DNA from: Sphingomonas sanxanigenens DSM 19645 = NX02 | GTDB taxonomy: Bacteria > Pseudomonadota > Alphaproteobacteria > Sphingomonadales > Sphingomonadaceae | NCBI RefSeq assembly: GCF_000512205.2 | Contig: NZ_CP006644.1 | Span: 310,001-374,000, forward strand | Reading direction: 5' to 3' | Length of the DNA: 64,000 bases | Part shown: positions 35,401 to 43,474 of the stretch, one piece after another | How the letters are laid out: each line of letters starts with the position of its first letter | Numbering within the stretch: position 1 is the first letter of the stretch | Program-made: the position numbers and the translations under genes | The notes under the pieces: model-generated | Seen by the model: only the letters and a program-made list of their open reading frames with translations | Told to the model about the DNA's origin: nothing | The model's database searches: none

Positions 35401-35884
35401 GCCCGCCAAGGATGGCGAGGAAGGTGCCCGCCTCGATCAGCCCGGTTGCGCCCATGATCTCATGACGGCCCAGATGCTGCGGCAGGATCGAATATTTGAC
35501 CGGGCCGAACAGGGTAGAATGGCAGCCCATCAGGAACAGCGCGAGCAGCAGCAGCGGCAGCGACTGGAACCAGAAGCCGGCGAGGCCGATGCCCATGAAC
35601 AGGATTTCGGCCGCCTTCACCAGCCGTACCAGCCGCGCCTTGTCCCACGCGTCGGCGATCTGGCCGGCAAGCGCGGAGAACAGGAAATAGGGCAGGATGA
35701 ACAACCCGGTGGCGATCGTCGCCAGCAGCTCGGCCTTCTCCGGCGCGTCGCGGAACAAGGTGAAGCTGGCGAGGAACAGCATCGCGAACTTCAGCACATT
35801 GTCGTTGAACGCGCCGAGGAACTGGACGACGAAGATCGGGGCGAAGCGGCGCTTGGCCAGCAGCGAGATATCGGGCGCCGACAT
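32489..35884 (-). CDS. MFS–acyltransferase–acyl-ACP synthetase fusion (Aas/LplT-like)
   Basis: This 1131-residue fused protein has three parts: an LplT-like 12-TM MFS lysophospholipid flippase (about 1-425), a PlsC-type acyltransferase with NHVSWLDG (H-x4-D) and FPEGRITVTG (about 440-610), and an acyl-ACP synthetase/AMP-binding domain with ILFTSGSEGLPKGVVLSHRNL, EGYGATEAAPV and WHDTGDIVTIDD. By analogy with E. coli LplT and Aas, it would take up lysophospholipid at the inner membrane and re-acylate it with a free fatty acid activated on ACP. Overlaps the DUF2339 stop by one base (TGATG), so the two are translated together. Confidence 0.92.
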   Translation of the reverse strand: MSAPDISLLAKRRFAPIFVVQFLGAFNDNVLKFAMLFLASFTLFRDAPEKAELLATIATGLFILPYFLFSALAGQIADAWDKARLVRLVKAAEILFMGIGLAGFWFQSLPLLLLALFLMGCHSTLFGPVKYSILPQHLGRHEIMGATGLIEAGTFLAILGGQLLAGVLPPWEAGLAATGLAILGFAASLAVPPAPPLRHDVVIDRNPLRSTWNVLAAAHGGRGIWLCILGISWFFSVGAVLLAGFAPLVSSVLGAEQQVATLFLLIFSISIAVGSLMVNRLLQGEVSARYVPLSALLMAAFMVGLWLATRNYPTPQIAADVVDFARAPASWPILLCLVGISFAGGMFIVPLYAILQSASPPEERSRIIAANNIVNAAVTVAVVAVTVALQATGTGIPGVIGALGFATFAIALISCWLLPETMIKSLVRSVLTLLYRVEVTGAENMPAPGERAVVVVNHVSWLDGLLLAAFLPGKPLFAVHSAVVARWWIKPALSLFRAFPVDPTNPMSAKAMVKAVREGNTLVIFPEGRITVTGALMKVFDGPGMVADKADAPIVPVRIDGAQFSPFSRLAGKVNRRLFPKISLTVLPPRRFAIEGEMTARTRRAIAGRRLYDEMSRMIFATSDIDRSLFTALLDARHIHGAGTHVVEDIKRTPLSYGRLIAGALALGRRIEPRTRAGEAVGVLLPNVSAVAVTFFALQAIGRVPAMLNYTAGAANVQAACTAAEVRTVLTAKAFVEQGKLQPLIAALAGQGIAVLYLEDVAGEIGTGAKLRALIASRFARRSHSRRAISADAPAVILFTSGSEGLPKGVVLSHRNLLANCHQLAARIDFNAADVVLNALPVFHSFGLTGGTLLPVLNGIRTLLYPNPLHYRIVPALAYDANATILFGTDTFLAGYARMAGNYDFFAMRYVFAGAERVRDETRKAWSEKFGIRIMEGYGATEAAPVIAVNTPMHFRAGSVGRLLPGIEARVEPVPGIDEGGRLSIRGPNIMAGYLKADAPGVLQPPAEGWHDTGDIVTIDDLGFVTIRGRARRFAKIGGEMVSLPAVEGYAGAVWPEAEHAVVTRADPRKGEQLVLFTTRANAAVSELQGWARANGVAELAIPRDIRSVEALPVLGTGKLDYVTMAQMVAG

Positions 35885-38800
35885 CAGTTAGCTCCTTCTT
35901 TCATCGTTTTTTCCGGGGCTTGATCGCGGCTGAGCTGGCGGCTGTAAAGCCAGCCGATGCCGATCAGGCTGAAGCCGAGCGCCACGAAGGATCCGATCCG
36001 CGCCAGCCCGTCGAGCCCGGCGGCATCGAACAGGAACACCTTGATCACCGCCGCGATCATCAGCAGCAGTGAAGCGACGCGCCACAGGCGGGCGCGTTTG
36101 GCGATGCCCCACAGCAGGAAGCCGATCGCGAGCGCGATCGTCACCACCGAGCGCGAGATATCCTCCAACGCGCTGACGCCGGAAACGGTCAGCAGGTTGC
36201 CGGCGAAGATCTGGCGCAGCACCGAGGCGGCGAGCACGCCGATCAGCAGCATCTGCGCGATCGCACGCGGCGTCGCGAAGCGGCGCACGGCCTCCGCTTC
36301 GTAGCGGCCGGACGCCCACAGCAGCCCCAGCGGCAGGCCATAGGCGGGCAGCAGCCAGCTCAGCACGGGCAAACCGCCCACCGCCTGGTCCCACCACAGC
36401 GGGTTGTGCACGATCAGCGTGTACCAGCCGAAATGGGCGAGCGCCGCGCCGATGACGATGCGGCCGGTGATCCGGTGCCGGCGCCAGATCGCGATGCCGG
36501 CGGCGGCGAGCAGGGCCTCCCAGCAGGTCCGCTCGACCAGGCCGAGGCGGGTGAAGGCCTCCTGGCTGTCGATGTCGAAGATCTGCTTGAACAGGATGTG
36601 GCCGGCGCCGATCGCCAGCGCGAGGCCGGCGGCGGCACCGATCCGGCGCGGGATGGAGGTGAGTCGGGGGGCAAGCAGCGACAGCGCCCCGCCGATCGCG
36701 ATGGCCGGGATCAGCAGCCGCAGCAGCGTGTCGCGCAGCGCCGGCAGATCGGTCGTCAGCAGCGGTTCGCCGATCAGCGAGACATAGGCCGGCCCCGCCC
36801 AATGGGCGAAGGGCAAGGCGGCCCAGGCGAGGATGAGGAACAGCGCCGCGCCCAGCGCCGGCAGCATCGGCAGTTGCGGCCGCGCCCGCGCCGCCGCCGC
36901 GATCGCCACGAGCAGCCCGGCGGTGACGAGCGGCAGCGGCGTCGGCGGGACGACCTGCGCGATCAATCCATAGCCGAACAGCAAAGCCAGCACCTGCGCG
37001 ACCCCGCGGGTGATGCGGTGGCCGGCGCCCCAGGCATAAAGCCCGGCGACCGCGGTCAGCGCCCCCCGGCGCAGCAGCGCCGGCACGAGCGTGACATGCG
37101 CCGGCAGGCCGGCGATGCGGTTGAACTGGTCGATCACGTCATGATCGCCGGCGACCAGCAGCAGGGTGGCGCCGAGGCCTGCAACCCAGCCGACCGGCTC
37201 GATCCGTCCGTCACCGGCTGCGCGGCCGAGCAGCAGCAACCCGCCCGCGATCAGCGCGATCATCGGCGTCCAGCTCCATTCGGCGAGGCCCAGGATGATG
37301 GCGCTGCCGATCAGCAGCGCGACCGCGCTCACCAGCGTGACGAAGCGGAGGTCGTTGCGCCGCTCCGCCGAACGCCAGCCGAGCGCGGCGGCGAACGCGG
37401 GCAGCAGCGCCGTCGCCAGCGCGATCAGGGCGAGCGGGGTGTCGCGGCTCATGTCGCCGAGGCGGAACTGGAACAGGGTGACGGCATGGCCGGCGAGCGC
37501 GATCGCGGCGATCTGCGCCGCCTCGACGATGCTGCCGCCGCTGCGCCACAGCCGGACCAGCGCCGGGATGGCGTAGATCAGGCCGAGGCCGATCGCGGCA
37601 ATGGCGAAGTCGCGGATCGCGGGATCGGGCCAGGTGCCGAACAGCAGCAGCGCGATGGCGACCGCGAGCACCGGCAGGCGCGCGAGCTTCGCGTCACGCG
37701 TCGAGAGCCAGATGATCGCGAGGGAGATCAGCGCGAACAGGCCCCAGTGCAGCAAGGTGAAGCCGCCGGTGGCGACCAGCGTGGCGATCTGCGCCGCCGC
37801 GACGAGCGGGGCGACGCCGCGGATCAAGGTTTGCAGCTTGCCGCTGGCGATGAGCATCGGCAGGCCGACGCCCAGCAGCACGAGGAACAGGCCGAGCGAG
37901 ACCGCGCTCAACCGATCGAGCGCGCCGGTCAGCAGCAGCACCGCGCCCCAGCCGAAGCCGCCGATCAGCGCGCCGACGCCGAGCCACACCCAGCGCTGGC
38001 CGCGCGAGAGCGTGCCGAGCCCGCCGATCGCGAGCGCGAGATAGGTGACGAGCAGCGGCACATTGGGTTCGGTCGAGCCGACCAGCGCCGGCGCCGCAAG
38101 GCCGCCGATCAGCCCGAGCAGCGCGCTGGGCGCACCGAAGCGCAAGGCAAGGCCGAGCGCGAGCGCGGTGGTGCCGGCGAGCCCGAAGAACGCCGATGCC
38201 GGCGAGATCAGCCCATAGAGGTTGGCGGCGATCAGGATCGACGCGTAGAGGCTGGCGATGCCGGCGCCCGACAGCGCCTGCGCGACCCGCGGATCGCGGA
38301 CCTTGGCCTCGAACCGCCGCGCCGTTTCGGCGCCGCCGATCAGCAGCGCGCCGAACAGCAGCCCCATGATCACGCGGACGAGCGGGGAGAGCAGCCCGGC
38401 ATCGATCGAATATTTGACGATCAGCACGCCCGCGACCGCGAGCGTCGCGCCGCCGGCCCAGATCGGCAGGCGGCGGCCGAACAATTCCTCGAAGCTGATC
38501 CGCTGCCGCGGCGGCCTGGGTGCGCGGACGGGCCGGGGAGGGGCGGGGGGCGTTGCGTCCGGCGTTTCCTGCGCGCCCGGCGCCTCCGGGGCGACCGGCT
38601 TTTCCAGGGCGACAGGCGCCGCGTTGGCTGCGGATTGCGCCGCAGGCTGTTCGATGGCGTCGTCGGGTTCGCCGATCGGGTCCGGTGCGTATTCGCCAGC
38701 GCGGGTCGGTGTCGGGGCGTCGCCCGGCGCTGCCGCCGGTATCGGCCGGGACTGCCCTTCCCGACCGCCCACCGGCTGCGCGACGCCGGCAGCTTCGGGC

Positions 38801-38922
38801 GGTCGTGGCATGCGGTCGCGGCCGTCCAGCAGGTCGAGTCGCTGCCGCAATGCGGCAAGCTTGCTGCGGGTGTCGAGCAGCAGCACCGCGAGGACGATGA
38901 TCAGCGCATAGGCGAACAGCAT
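35884..38922 (-). CDS. DUF2339 multi-pass membrane protein
   Basis: This 1012-residue inner-membrane protein has a short N-terminal TM, then a Pro/Ala-rich linker (about 40-160) leading to a cytoplasmic motif FEELFGRRLPIWAGGATLAVAGVLIVKYSIDAGLLSP, diagnostic of DUF2339. More than 20 hydrophobic segments follow. The family is common in Proteobacteria and its function is unknown; cell-envelope roles are usually guessed. The ATG at 38922 has GGAG 8 nt upstream and gives a TM directly; the frame extends to 38970. The promoter side faces the TetR gene over a palindrome. It is translationally coupled to the Aas-like gene. Confidence 0.88.
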   Translation of the reverse strand: MLFAYALIIVLAVLLLDTRSKLAALRQRLDLLDGRDRMPRPPEAAGVAQPVGGREGQSRPIPAAAPGDAPTPTRAGEYAPDPIGEPDDAIEQPAAQSAANAAPVALEKPVAPEAPGAQETPDATPPAPPRPVRAPRPPRQRISFEELFGRRLPIWAGGATLAVAGVLIVKYSIDAGLLSPLVRVIMGLLFGALLIGGAETARRFEAKVRDPRVAQALSGAGIASLYASILIAANLYGLISPASAFFGLAGTTALALGLALRFGAPSALLGLIGGLAAPALVGSTEPNVPLLVTYLALAIGGLGTLSRGQRWVWLGVGALIGGFGWGAVLLLTGALDRLSAVSLGLFLVLLGVGLPMLIASGKLQTLIRGVAPLVAAAQIATLVATGGFTLLHWGLFALISLAIIWLSTRDAKLARLPVLAVAIALLLFGTWPDPAIRDFAIAAIGLGLIYAIPALVRLWRSGGSIVEAAQIAAIALAGHAVTLFQFRLGDMSRDTPLALIALATALLPAFAAALGWRSAERRNDLRFVTLVSAVALLIGSAIILGLAEWSWTPMIALIAGGLLLLGRAAGDGRIEPVGWVAGLGATLLLVAGDHDVIDQFNRIAGLPAHVTLVPALLRRGALTAVAGLYAWGAGHRITRGVAQVLALLFGYGLIAQVVPPTPLPLVTAGLLVAIAAAARARPQLPMLPALGAALFLILAWAALPFAHWAGPAYVSLIGEPLLTTDLPALRDTLLRLLIPAIAIGGALSLLAPRLTSIPRRIGAAAGLALAIGAGHILFKQIFDIDSQEAFTRLGLVERTCWEALLAAAGIAIWRRHRITGRIVIGAALAHFGWYTLIVHNPLWWDQAVGGLPVLSWLLPAYGLPLGLLWASGRYEAEAVRRFATPRAIAQMLLIGVLAASVLRQIFAGNLLTVSGVSALEDISRSVVTIALAIGFLLWGIAKRARLWRVASLLLMIAAVIKVFLFDAAGLDGLARIGSFVALGFSLIGIGWLYSRQLSRDQAPEKTMKEGAN

Positions 38923-38960
38923 GAACGCATCTCCAGATATGCACCGACCGTCTAATCCAC

Positions 38961-39002
38961 AATTGATCACCGTTCAATTAAAAAATTGGACAGTGATCAA
39001 TT
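38961..39002. promoter_or_regulatory. 42-bp palindromic operator between DUF2339 and TetR genes
   Basis: Left arm AATTGATCACCGTTCAATT (38961-38979), spacer AAAA, right arm AATTGGACAGTGATCAATT (38984-39002). The arms match as inverted repeats at 17 of 19 positions; the outer 10 bp are exact. It sits 20 bp upstream of the TetR start and 38 bp upstream of the DUF2339 start, and is much more AT-rich than its surroundings. That is the expected place and shape for an operator controlling both divergent promoters. Confidence 0.8.
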
Positions 39003-39022
39003 TCACGCCTAGGCGGACCGCC

Positions 39023-39613
39023 ATGGGCAGGCGATCGGATCATAGCCGGGCTGAGCTGGAAAGCCTCATCGTCACCGAAGGGCATGCCCTGATGGCGGAG
39101 GTCGGCTTTGCGCGCTTCTCCGCGCGCGAGGTGGCCAAGCGGATCGGCTATTCGGTGGGCACCGTCTACAATGTGATGGGCACGCACGACCGGCTGATGC
39201 TGTCGATCAACACGCTGACCTTCCGCCTCTGGGCGGAGCATCTGCGCAGCCGCCTGGCCGACCGGCCAGACGATCGCATCGCGGCCCTGGTCGGCGGCTA
39301 TTTCAGCTTCGCGCGCGAGAACACCAACCTGTGGATGGCGATCTACGACCATCGCCCGCCGGCCGGCGAGCCGATGCCCGAGGATTATGCCGCCGAACGC
39401 GGCGAACTGACCGGCATCGTCGCCGCTGAGATCGCCCGCGTGCTGCCGCCGACCCGGGTCGGCGAGGCGCCGGCGCTCGCCCGATCGCTCGTCGCAACCG
39501 TCCATGGCCATTGCTTTTTCGAGCTGAACGGCACGTTCGCGTTGCTCGGCGAGAAAGAACCACAATCCACCGCGCTTTTGCGGGTGCGGGAGTCGCTCGC
39601 CGCCGCCGTCTAG
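39023..39613 (+). CDS. TetR-family transcriptional regulator
   Basis: This 196-residue TetR protein has an N-terminal HTH (about 15-60: LIVTEGHALMAEVGFARFSAREVAKRIGYSVGTVYNVMGTHDRLM) and a C-terminal ligand-binding domain with WMAIYDHRPPAGEPMPEDY. The ATG at 39023 (MGRRSDHSR) is preferred; the frame opens earlier through the operator. The protein faces the DUF2339–aas operon across the 42-bp palindrome and probably represses both itself and that operon. The ligand is unknown; a lipid-related signal would fit the target genes. Confidence 0.88.
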   Translation: MGRRSDHSRAELESLIVTEGHALMAEVGFARFSAREVAKRIGYSVGTVYNVMGTHDRLMLSINTLTFRLWAEHLRSRLADRPDDRIAALVGGYFSFARENTNLWMAIYDHRPPAGEPMPEDYAAERGELTGIVAAEIARVLPPTRVGEAPALARSLVATVHGHCFFELNGTFALLGEKEPQSTALLRVRESLAAAV

Positions 39614-39649
39614 ATCAGTGAACGATTGCAACATGCGGCGTGAGGACAC

Positions 39650-40726
39650 ATGAGGGGCGCTATCGCCGTCACGAACGGCTCCGATCGTATGGTACCGATG
39701 AGCGCGAGACCGCTACGCACTGTCCTGGGTTTGCCATGGTGGCTCCTGCAACTTGCAACAGGAGCAAAATCGTTCAAGGACAATCCCCTGATCGGCTCGA
39801 AGCGGCTGAACCGCGCCGGGCTGCATGTGCGCCGCATGGCGTTCGCCCACCGCATGGCGGGTATTCGCCGGGCGCGCATGGCGGCGCGGCTGACGCCCGA
39901 GCAGCTTGCCGAATTCGATGCCAACGGCTTCGTCCGGATCGACAACGCCCTGCCGCAGCCGGTGTTCGACGCGCTGCGCGAGGCAGTGCTGAACCATGAA
40001 GCACCCGCGCGCGAGATGCTGCAGGGCGATACGATCACCCGTCGCATCGCGATCGACAGCGCGTTTCTGCGTGCGGTTCCCGGCGTTTCGGCGCTGCTCG
40101 ACGATCCGCGCTGGCGCGGGTTGGCGCGCTATGTCGCGAGCCACGACAGCGAACCCGTCCATTATGTCCAGACGATCCTGACGCATCGGGCGGATGCGCC
40201 GGCCGATCCGCAAACGGCGTTCCACGCGGACACGTTCCACCCGACGATGAAGGCGTGGTTCTTCCTCACCGACGTTGCCGAGGATGAGGGGCCGCTGTGC
40301 TACGTACCGGGCTCGCACAGGCTGACGCCGGAGCGTTTGGCGTGGGAGCGGCAGCGCAGCGTGCTTGCCCCCGATGGGGTCGATCATCTGTCGGCGCGTG
40401 GCTCGATGCGGGTGTCGCCCGAAGACCTTCGCGCAATGGGGTTGCCGGAGCCGGCCGCGTTTGCCGTCCGGGCCAACACGGTGATCGTCGCGGATACATG
40501 TGGCTTCCACGCACGCGGCCATTCGGTTAGACCGTCGATCCGTGTCGAAATCTGGAGCTATAGCCGCCGCAATCCGTTCCTGCCGTGGGCGGGGTTGGAC
40601 CCGGCGACGCTGCCGGGCCTTGCGGCGGATCGCGTGCCTTTGATGTGGCGTGCGCGCGATGTTCTTTCGCGCTGGATCGGCCAACCGTGGCAAAATGTCG
40701 GCAGGAAGCGTCCAGCTGTTCCCTAG
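39650..40726 (+). CDS. Phytanoyl-CoA dioxygenase (PhyH) family protein
   Basis: This 358-residue Fe(II)/2-oxoglutarate dioxygenase has the iron motif TAFHADTFHP (H-x-D, about residue 190), KAWFFLTDVAEDEGPLCYVPGSHR, and the distal HARGHSVRPSIRVEIWSY block. Such proteins hydroxylate lipid or small-molecule substrates. The start is uncertain: ATGs at 39650, 39689 and 39698 are in frame, and none has an ideal Shine-Dalgarno. Composition is slightly less GC-rich. It lies just upstream of, and in the same direction as, the capsule genes but across an 85-bp gap. A role in modifying a capsule or lipid component is speculation. Confidence 0.8.
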   Translation: MRGAIAVTNGSDRMVPMSARPLRTVLGLPWWLLQLATGAKSFKDNPLIGSKRLNRAGLHVRRMAFAHRMAGIRRARMAARLTPEQLAEFDANGFVRIDNALPQPVFDALREAVLNHEAPAREMLQGDTITRRIAIDSAFLRAVPGVSALLDDPRWRGLARYVASHDSEPVHYVQTILTHRADAPADPQTAFHADTFHPTMKAWFFLTDVAEDEGPLCYVPGSHRLTPERLAWERQRSVLAPDGVDHLSARGSMRVSPEDLRAMGLPEPAAFAVRANTVIVADTCGFHARGHSVRPSIRVEIWSYSRRNPFLPWAGLDPATLPGLAADRVPLMWRARDVLSRWIGQPWQNVGRKRPAVP

Positions 40727-40811
40727 GCTGATGAGTATTCTCGACAGTCCGGGTGCGAACGCATAGTCCTGTCACAAGAAAATTGATCGAAAAATACGTT
40801 GGGGTTGCGTA

Positions 40812-41792
40812 ATGACTACGTCCATGATCACCGATACAGCTATCGACGTCGTCGAAGAAGGGCTGGCGGTGATCCGCCAGGAGGCTGCCGCCCTCAAGGA
40901 GCTTGCCGACACGATCGATGCCGGCTTCGCCGATGCGGTTCGATTGCTCGTCGCGACGCCGGGACGGATCATCGTGGCCGGAATCGGCAAATCCGGTCAT
41001 ATCGGCCGCAAGGTCGCCGCGACGCTCTCCGCGACCGGATCATCCGCCTATTTCCTGCACGCAGGCGAGGCGATGCACGGCGATCTCGGCATGCTGCGCG
41101 CGGGTGACACCGTCGTCGTCCTGTCCAATTCGGGAAAGACGCCGGAATTGCGGCCGCTGGTCGATCATGCCCTGGCCCTCGGCGTGCCGATGGTGGCGAT
41201 CGTCGCCGATCCCCGATCGTGGCTGGCGGAGGCGTCCGACTATGTCCTGCTGCTCCCCACCGTGCCGGAAGCCTGCCCGGAGCGGATCGCGCCCACCACC
41301 TCGTCGACGATGATGCTGGCGCTGGGCGATGCGCTCGCGGTCGCGGCGATGCGGCTGCGCGGCGTTTCGCGTCGCGAACTGGTCGGCTGGCATCCGGGCG
41401 GCAATATCGGCCGCGATGCGATGCCGGTCGGCGTGGTCGTGCGCCGCGGCGATCCGTTGCCGCTGGTGGTGTCGCACGCTGGCATGCGCGATGTGGTCTT
41501 CGAGATGACCTCGGCGGGCAAGGGCGTGGCGGGCGTGGTCGACGATGATGGCGCTCTGATCGGCATCATCACCGACGGCGATCTGCGCCGTGCGTTCGAT
41601 CGGATGCTGATCGCGACCGCGGGCGAGATCATGACCGCGCATCCGCTCACCGTCCCGGGCTCGGTCACCGTCGCGGAGGCCCGGCATCTGATGACCGAGG
41701 CGAAGATCACCGTGATGTTCGTGATGGACGCGCAAAATCCAGCGCGGCCCGCGGCGGTGCTCCATATCCACGATCTCGCGCCCGCCGGCTGA
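40812..41792 (+). CDS. kpsF: D-arabinose 5-phosphate isomerase (KpsF/KdsD/GutQ)
   Basis: This 326-residue protein has a SIS sugar-isomerase domain (about 45-180: IIVAGIGKSGHIGRKVAATLSATGSSAYFLHAGEAMHGDLGML) followed by two CBS motifs (about 205-326: ITDGDLRRAFDR). It converts D-ribulose 5-phosphate to D-arabinose 5-phosphate, the first step of Kdo synthesis. It is the first gene of a five-gene set with kdsB, kdsA, kpsC and kpsS; the cluster placement indicates a capsule-dedicated copy. The 85-bp AT-rich gap upstream is the probable operon promoter. Confidence 0.92.
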   Translation: MTTSMITDTAIDVVEEGLAVIRQEAAALKELADTIDAGFADAVRLLVATPGRIIVAGIGKSGHIGRKVAATLSATGSSAYFLHAGEAMHGDLGMLRAGDTVVVLSNSGKTPELRPLVDHALALGVPMVAIVADPRSWLAEASDYVLLLPTVPEACPERIAPTTSSTMMLALGDALAVAAMRLRGVSRRELVGWHPGGNIGRDAMPVGVVVRRGDPLPLVVSHAGMRDVVFEMTSAGKGVAGVVDDDGALIGIITDGDLRRAFDRMLIATAGEIMTAHPLTVPGSVTVAEARHLMTEAKITVMFVMDAQNPARPAAVLHIHDLAPAG

Positions 41793-41805
41793 AGGCGTTC
41801 GCCGC

Positions 41806-42612
41806 ATGGCGCAGCCTCTCGCCTCGATCGTCATCCCGGCGCGCTTTGCGTCGAGCCGCTACCCGGGCAAGCCGTTGGCGGCGATCCGAGGTGCGACCGG
41901 CATCGCCAAGCCGTTGATTCAGCGCAGCCATGAGGCCGCATCGCAGGTCGGCGGGATCGCATCCGTTCACGTTGCGACCGACGATGAACGGGTCGCGGCA
42001 GCGGCGAAGCGGTTCGGCGCCGGGGTGATCGACACGCCGTCGGTGTGCGCGAATGGAACCGAGCGGGTCGCTGCGGCATTGCATCTGCTGCCGGAGGAGA
42101 CGGAGATCGTCGTCAACTTTCAGGGAGACGCCTTGCTCACGCCGCCGGCTTATGTCGAAGCGCTCGTCGCCCACATGCGGGATCATCCCGGCTGTGCCGT
42201 CTCGACAGTGGCGGTCCCTTGCACGGCCAGCGCCTATCGTCACCTCGTCGACGATCAGGCAGCCGGACGCAGCGGGGGAACCACCGTGGTGGTCGATGCG
42301 GAGGGTGATGCGATGTACTTCTCCAAGCGGGTCATCCCCTTCGTTCCCGAGGACCGGTTGGCGGATCCGCTGCCGGTGCTGATGCATCTGGGGCTGTACG
42401 CCTATCGCCGCGACGCGCTGGCGCGCTATATCGCCGCGGCGCCGGCGCCGGTCGAAGCGCTCGAAGGGCTGGAGCAGCTCCGCTTCCTCCACCATCGCGT
42501 GCCGATGGCGGTGGTACGCTGCGAACCCGCCGGGTGGGACAGCATCGAACTCAACAATCCATCCGATCTGGAGCCGATCGAGGCTATTCTTGCTGCGCGG
42601 GGCATCGCATAG
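41806..42612 (+). CDS. kdsB: 3-deoxy-manno-octulosonate cytidylyltransferase (CMP-Kdo synthetase)
   Basis: This 268-residue cytidylyltransferase begins with [21 protein letters not shown], the nucleotide-binding signature, and continues with [14 protein letters not shown], where family members usually read QGDEP, and [10 protein letters not shown] (usually YFSR). It activates Kdo as CMP-Kdo, the donor for KpsC/KpsS. It begins 13 nt after kpsF. The deviations QGDALL and the longer loop with [15 protein letters not shown] suggest a capsule-specific paralogue. Confidence 0.9.
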   Translation: MAQPLASIVIPARFASSRYPGKPLAAIRGATGIAKPLIQRSHEAASQVGGIASVHVATDDERVAAAAKRFGAGVIDTPSVCANGTERVAAALHLLPEETEIVVNFQGDALLTPPAYVEALVAHMRDHPGCAVSTVAVPCTASAYRHLVDDQAAGRSGGTTVVVDAEGDAMYFSKRVIPFVPEDRLADPLPVLMHLGLYAYRRDALARYIAAAPAPVEALEGLEQLRFLHHRVPMAVVRCEPAGWDSIELNNPSDLEPIEAILAARGIA

Positions 42613-42616
42613 GGCT

Positions 42617-43474
42617 ATGATGCGCTTCCGAAACAATGAGATAGGTGCCGGTCATCCGATGTTCGTGATCGCCGGGCCGTGCGTGATCGAGTCCGAGGCG
42701 ATGTCGCTGAGCGTGGCCGAAACGCTGCGCGCAATCTCGGACCGGCTGGGGCTGGCGCTGGTTTTCAAGAGCAGCTTCGACAAGGCCAATCGCAGTTCGT
42801 CCGCTTCCTATCGCGGCCCGGGCGAGCAGGAAGGGCTGCGCATCCTCGAAAAGGTGCGCGACGCGACCGGCCTGCCGCTGCTGACCGATATCCACACCCC
42901 CGAGCAGGCGCGCGCCGCCGCCGACGTCGTCGATATCATCCAGACGCCGGCGTTCCTCGCGCGGCAGACCGACCTGATCGTCGCGGCGGTCGAGACCGGC
43001 ATTCCCGTCAACATCAAGAAGGCGCAGTTCATGGCGCCGGGCGACATGCGACAGGTCGTCGACAAGGCGCGCCGCGCCGCGGCCGCTGCAGGCGTGCCTG
43101 CCGACAACGTCATCCTTACCGAGCGCGGCACGTCGTTCGGCTACAACAATCTCGTCGTCGACATGCGCAGCCTGGCGATCATGGCGGAAACGGGCTGCCC
43201 GGTGGTGTTCGATGCCACGCATTCGGTGCAGCTGCCCGGCGGCCTCGGCGACCGCTCGGGCGGCGAGCGCCGTTTCGTGCCGCTGCTCGCGCGGGCCGCG
43301 GTGGCGGCGGGGGTGGACGGGCTGTTCATGGAAACGCATCCCGACCCCGATCAGGCGCTGTCCGATGGCCCCAATGCGTGGCCGCTCGATCAGGTCGAGC
43401 CCCTGTTCCGGCAGCTGCTTGCGATCCGCGCGGCGTCGATGCCGCTGCCCGCGCGAGAACTGGCGCACGCATGA
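42617..43474 (+). CDS. kdsA: 3-deoxy-8-phosphooctulonate synthase, metal-dependent type
   Basis: This 285-residue TIM-barrel enzyme condenses phosphoenolpyruvate with arabinose 5-phosphate to Kdo 8-phosphate. Signatures: [10 protein letters not shown] (Cys22), [71 protein letters not shown] and [15 protein letters not shown]. The Cys in GPC replaces the Asn of E. coli KdsA, placing it in the metal-dependent class known from Aquifex. Where other family members read KKGQF, this one has KKAQF. It overlaps kpsC by 4 bp. Confidence 0.94.
   Translation: MMRFRNNEIGAGHPMFVIAGPCVIESEAMSLSVAETLRAISDRLGLALVFKSSFDKANRSSSASYRGPGEQEGLRILEKVRDATGLPLLTDIHTPEQARAAADVVDIIQTPAFLARQTDLIVAAVETGIPVNIKKAQFMAPGDMRQVVDKARRAAAAAGVPADNVILTERGTSFGYNNLVVDMRSLAIMAETGCPVVFDATHSVQLPGGLGDRSGGERRFVPLLARAAVAAGVDGLFMETHPDPDQALSDGPNAWPLDQVEPLFRQLLAIRAASMPLPARELAHA

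Noticed and set aside
31580-35923. 1447-codon open frame on the + strand, antisense to the Aas-like gene
   Set aside because: Its product is low-complexity Arg/His/Asp/Gln-rich sequence typical of antisense frames in high-GC DNA; the opposite strand encodes clear MFS, PlsC and AMP-binding domains.
36406-38955. 849-codon + strand frame over DUF2339
   Set aside because: Gln/Arg/Asp-rich antisense shadow; the minus strand shows a conserved DUF2339 signature and TM pattern.
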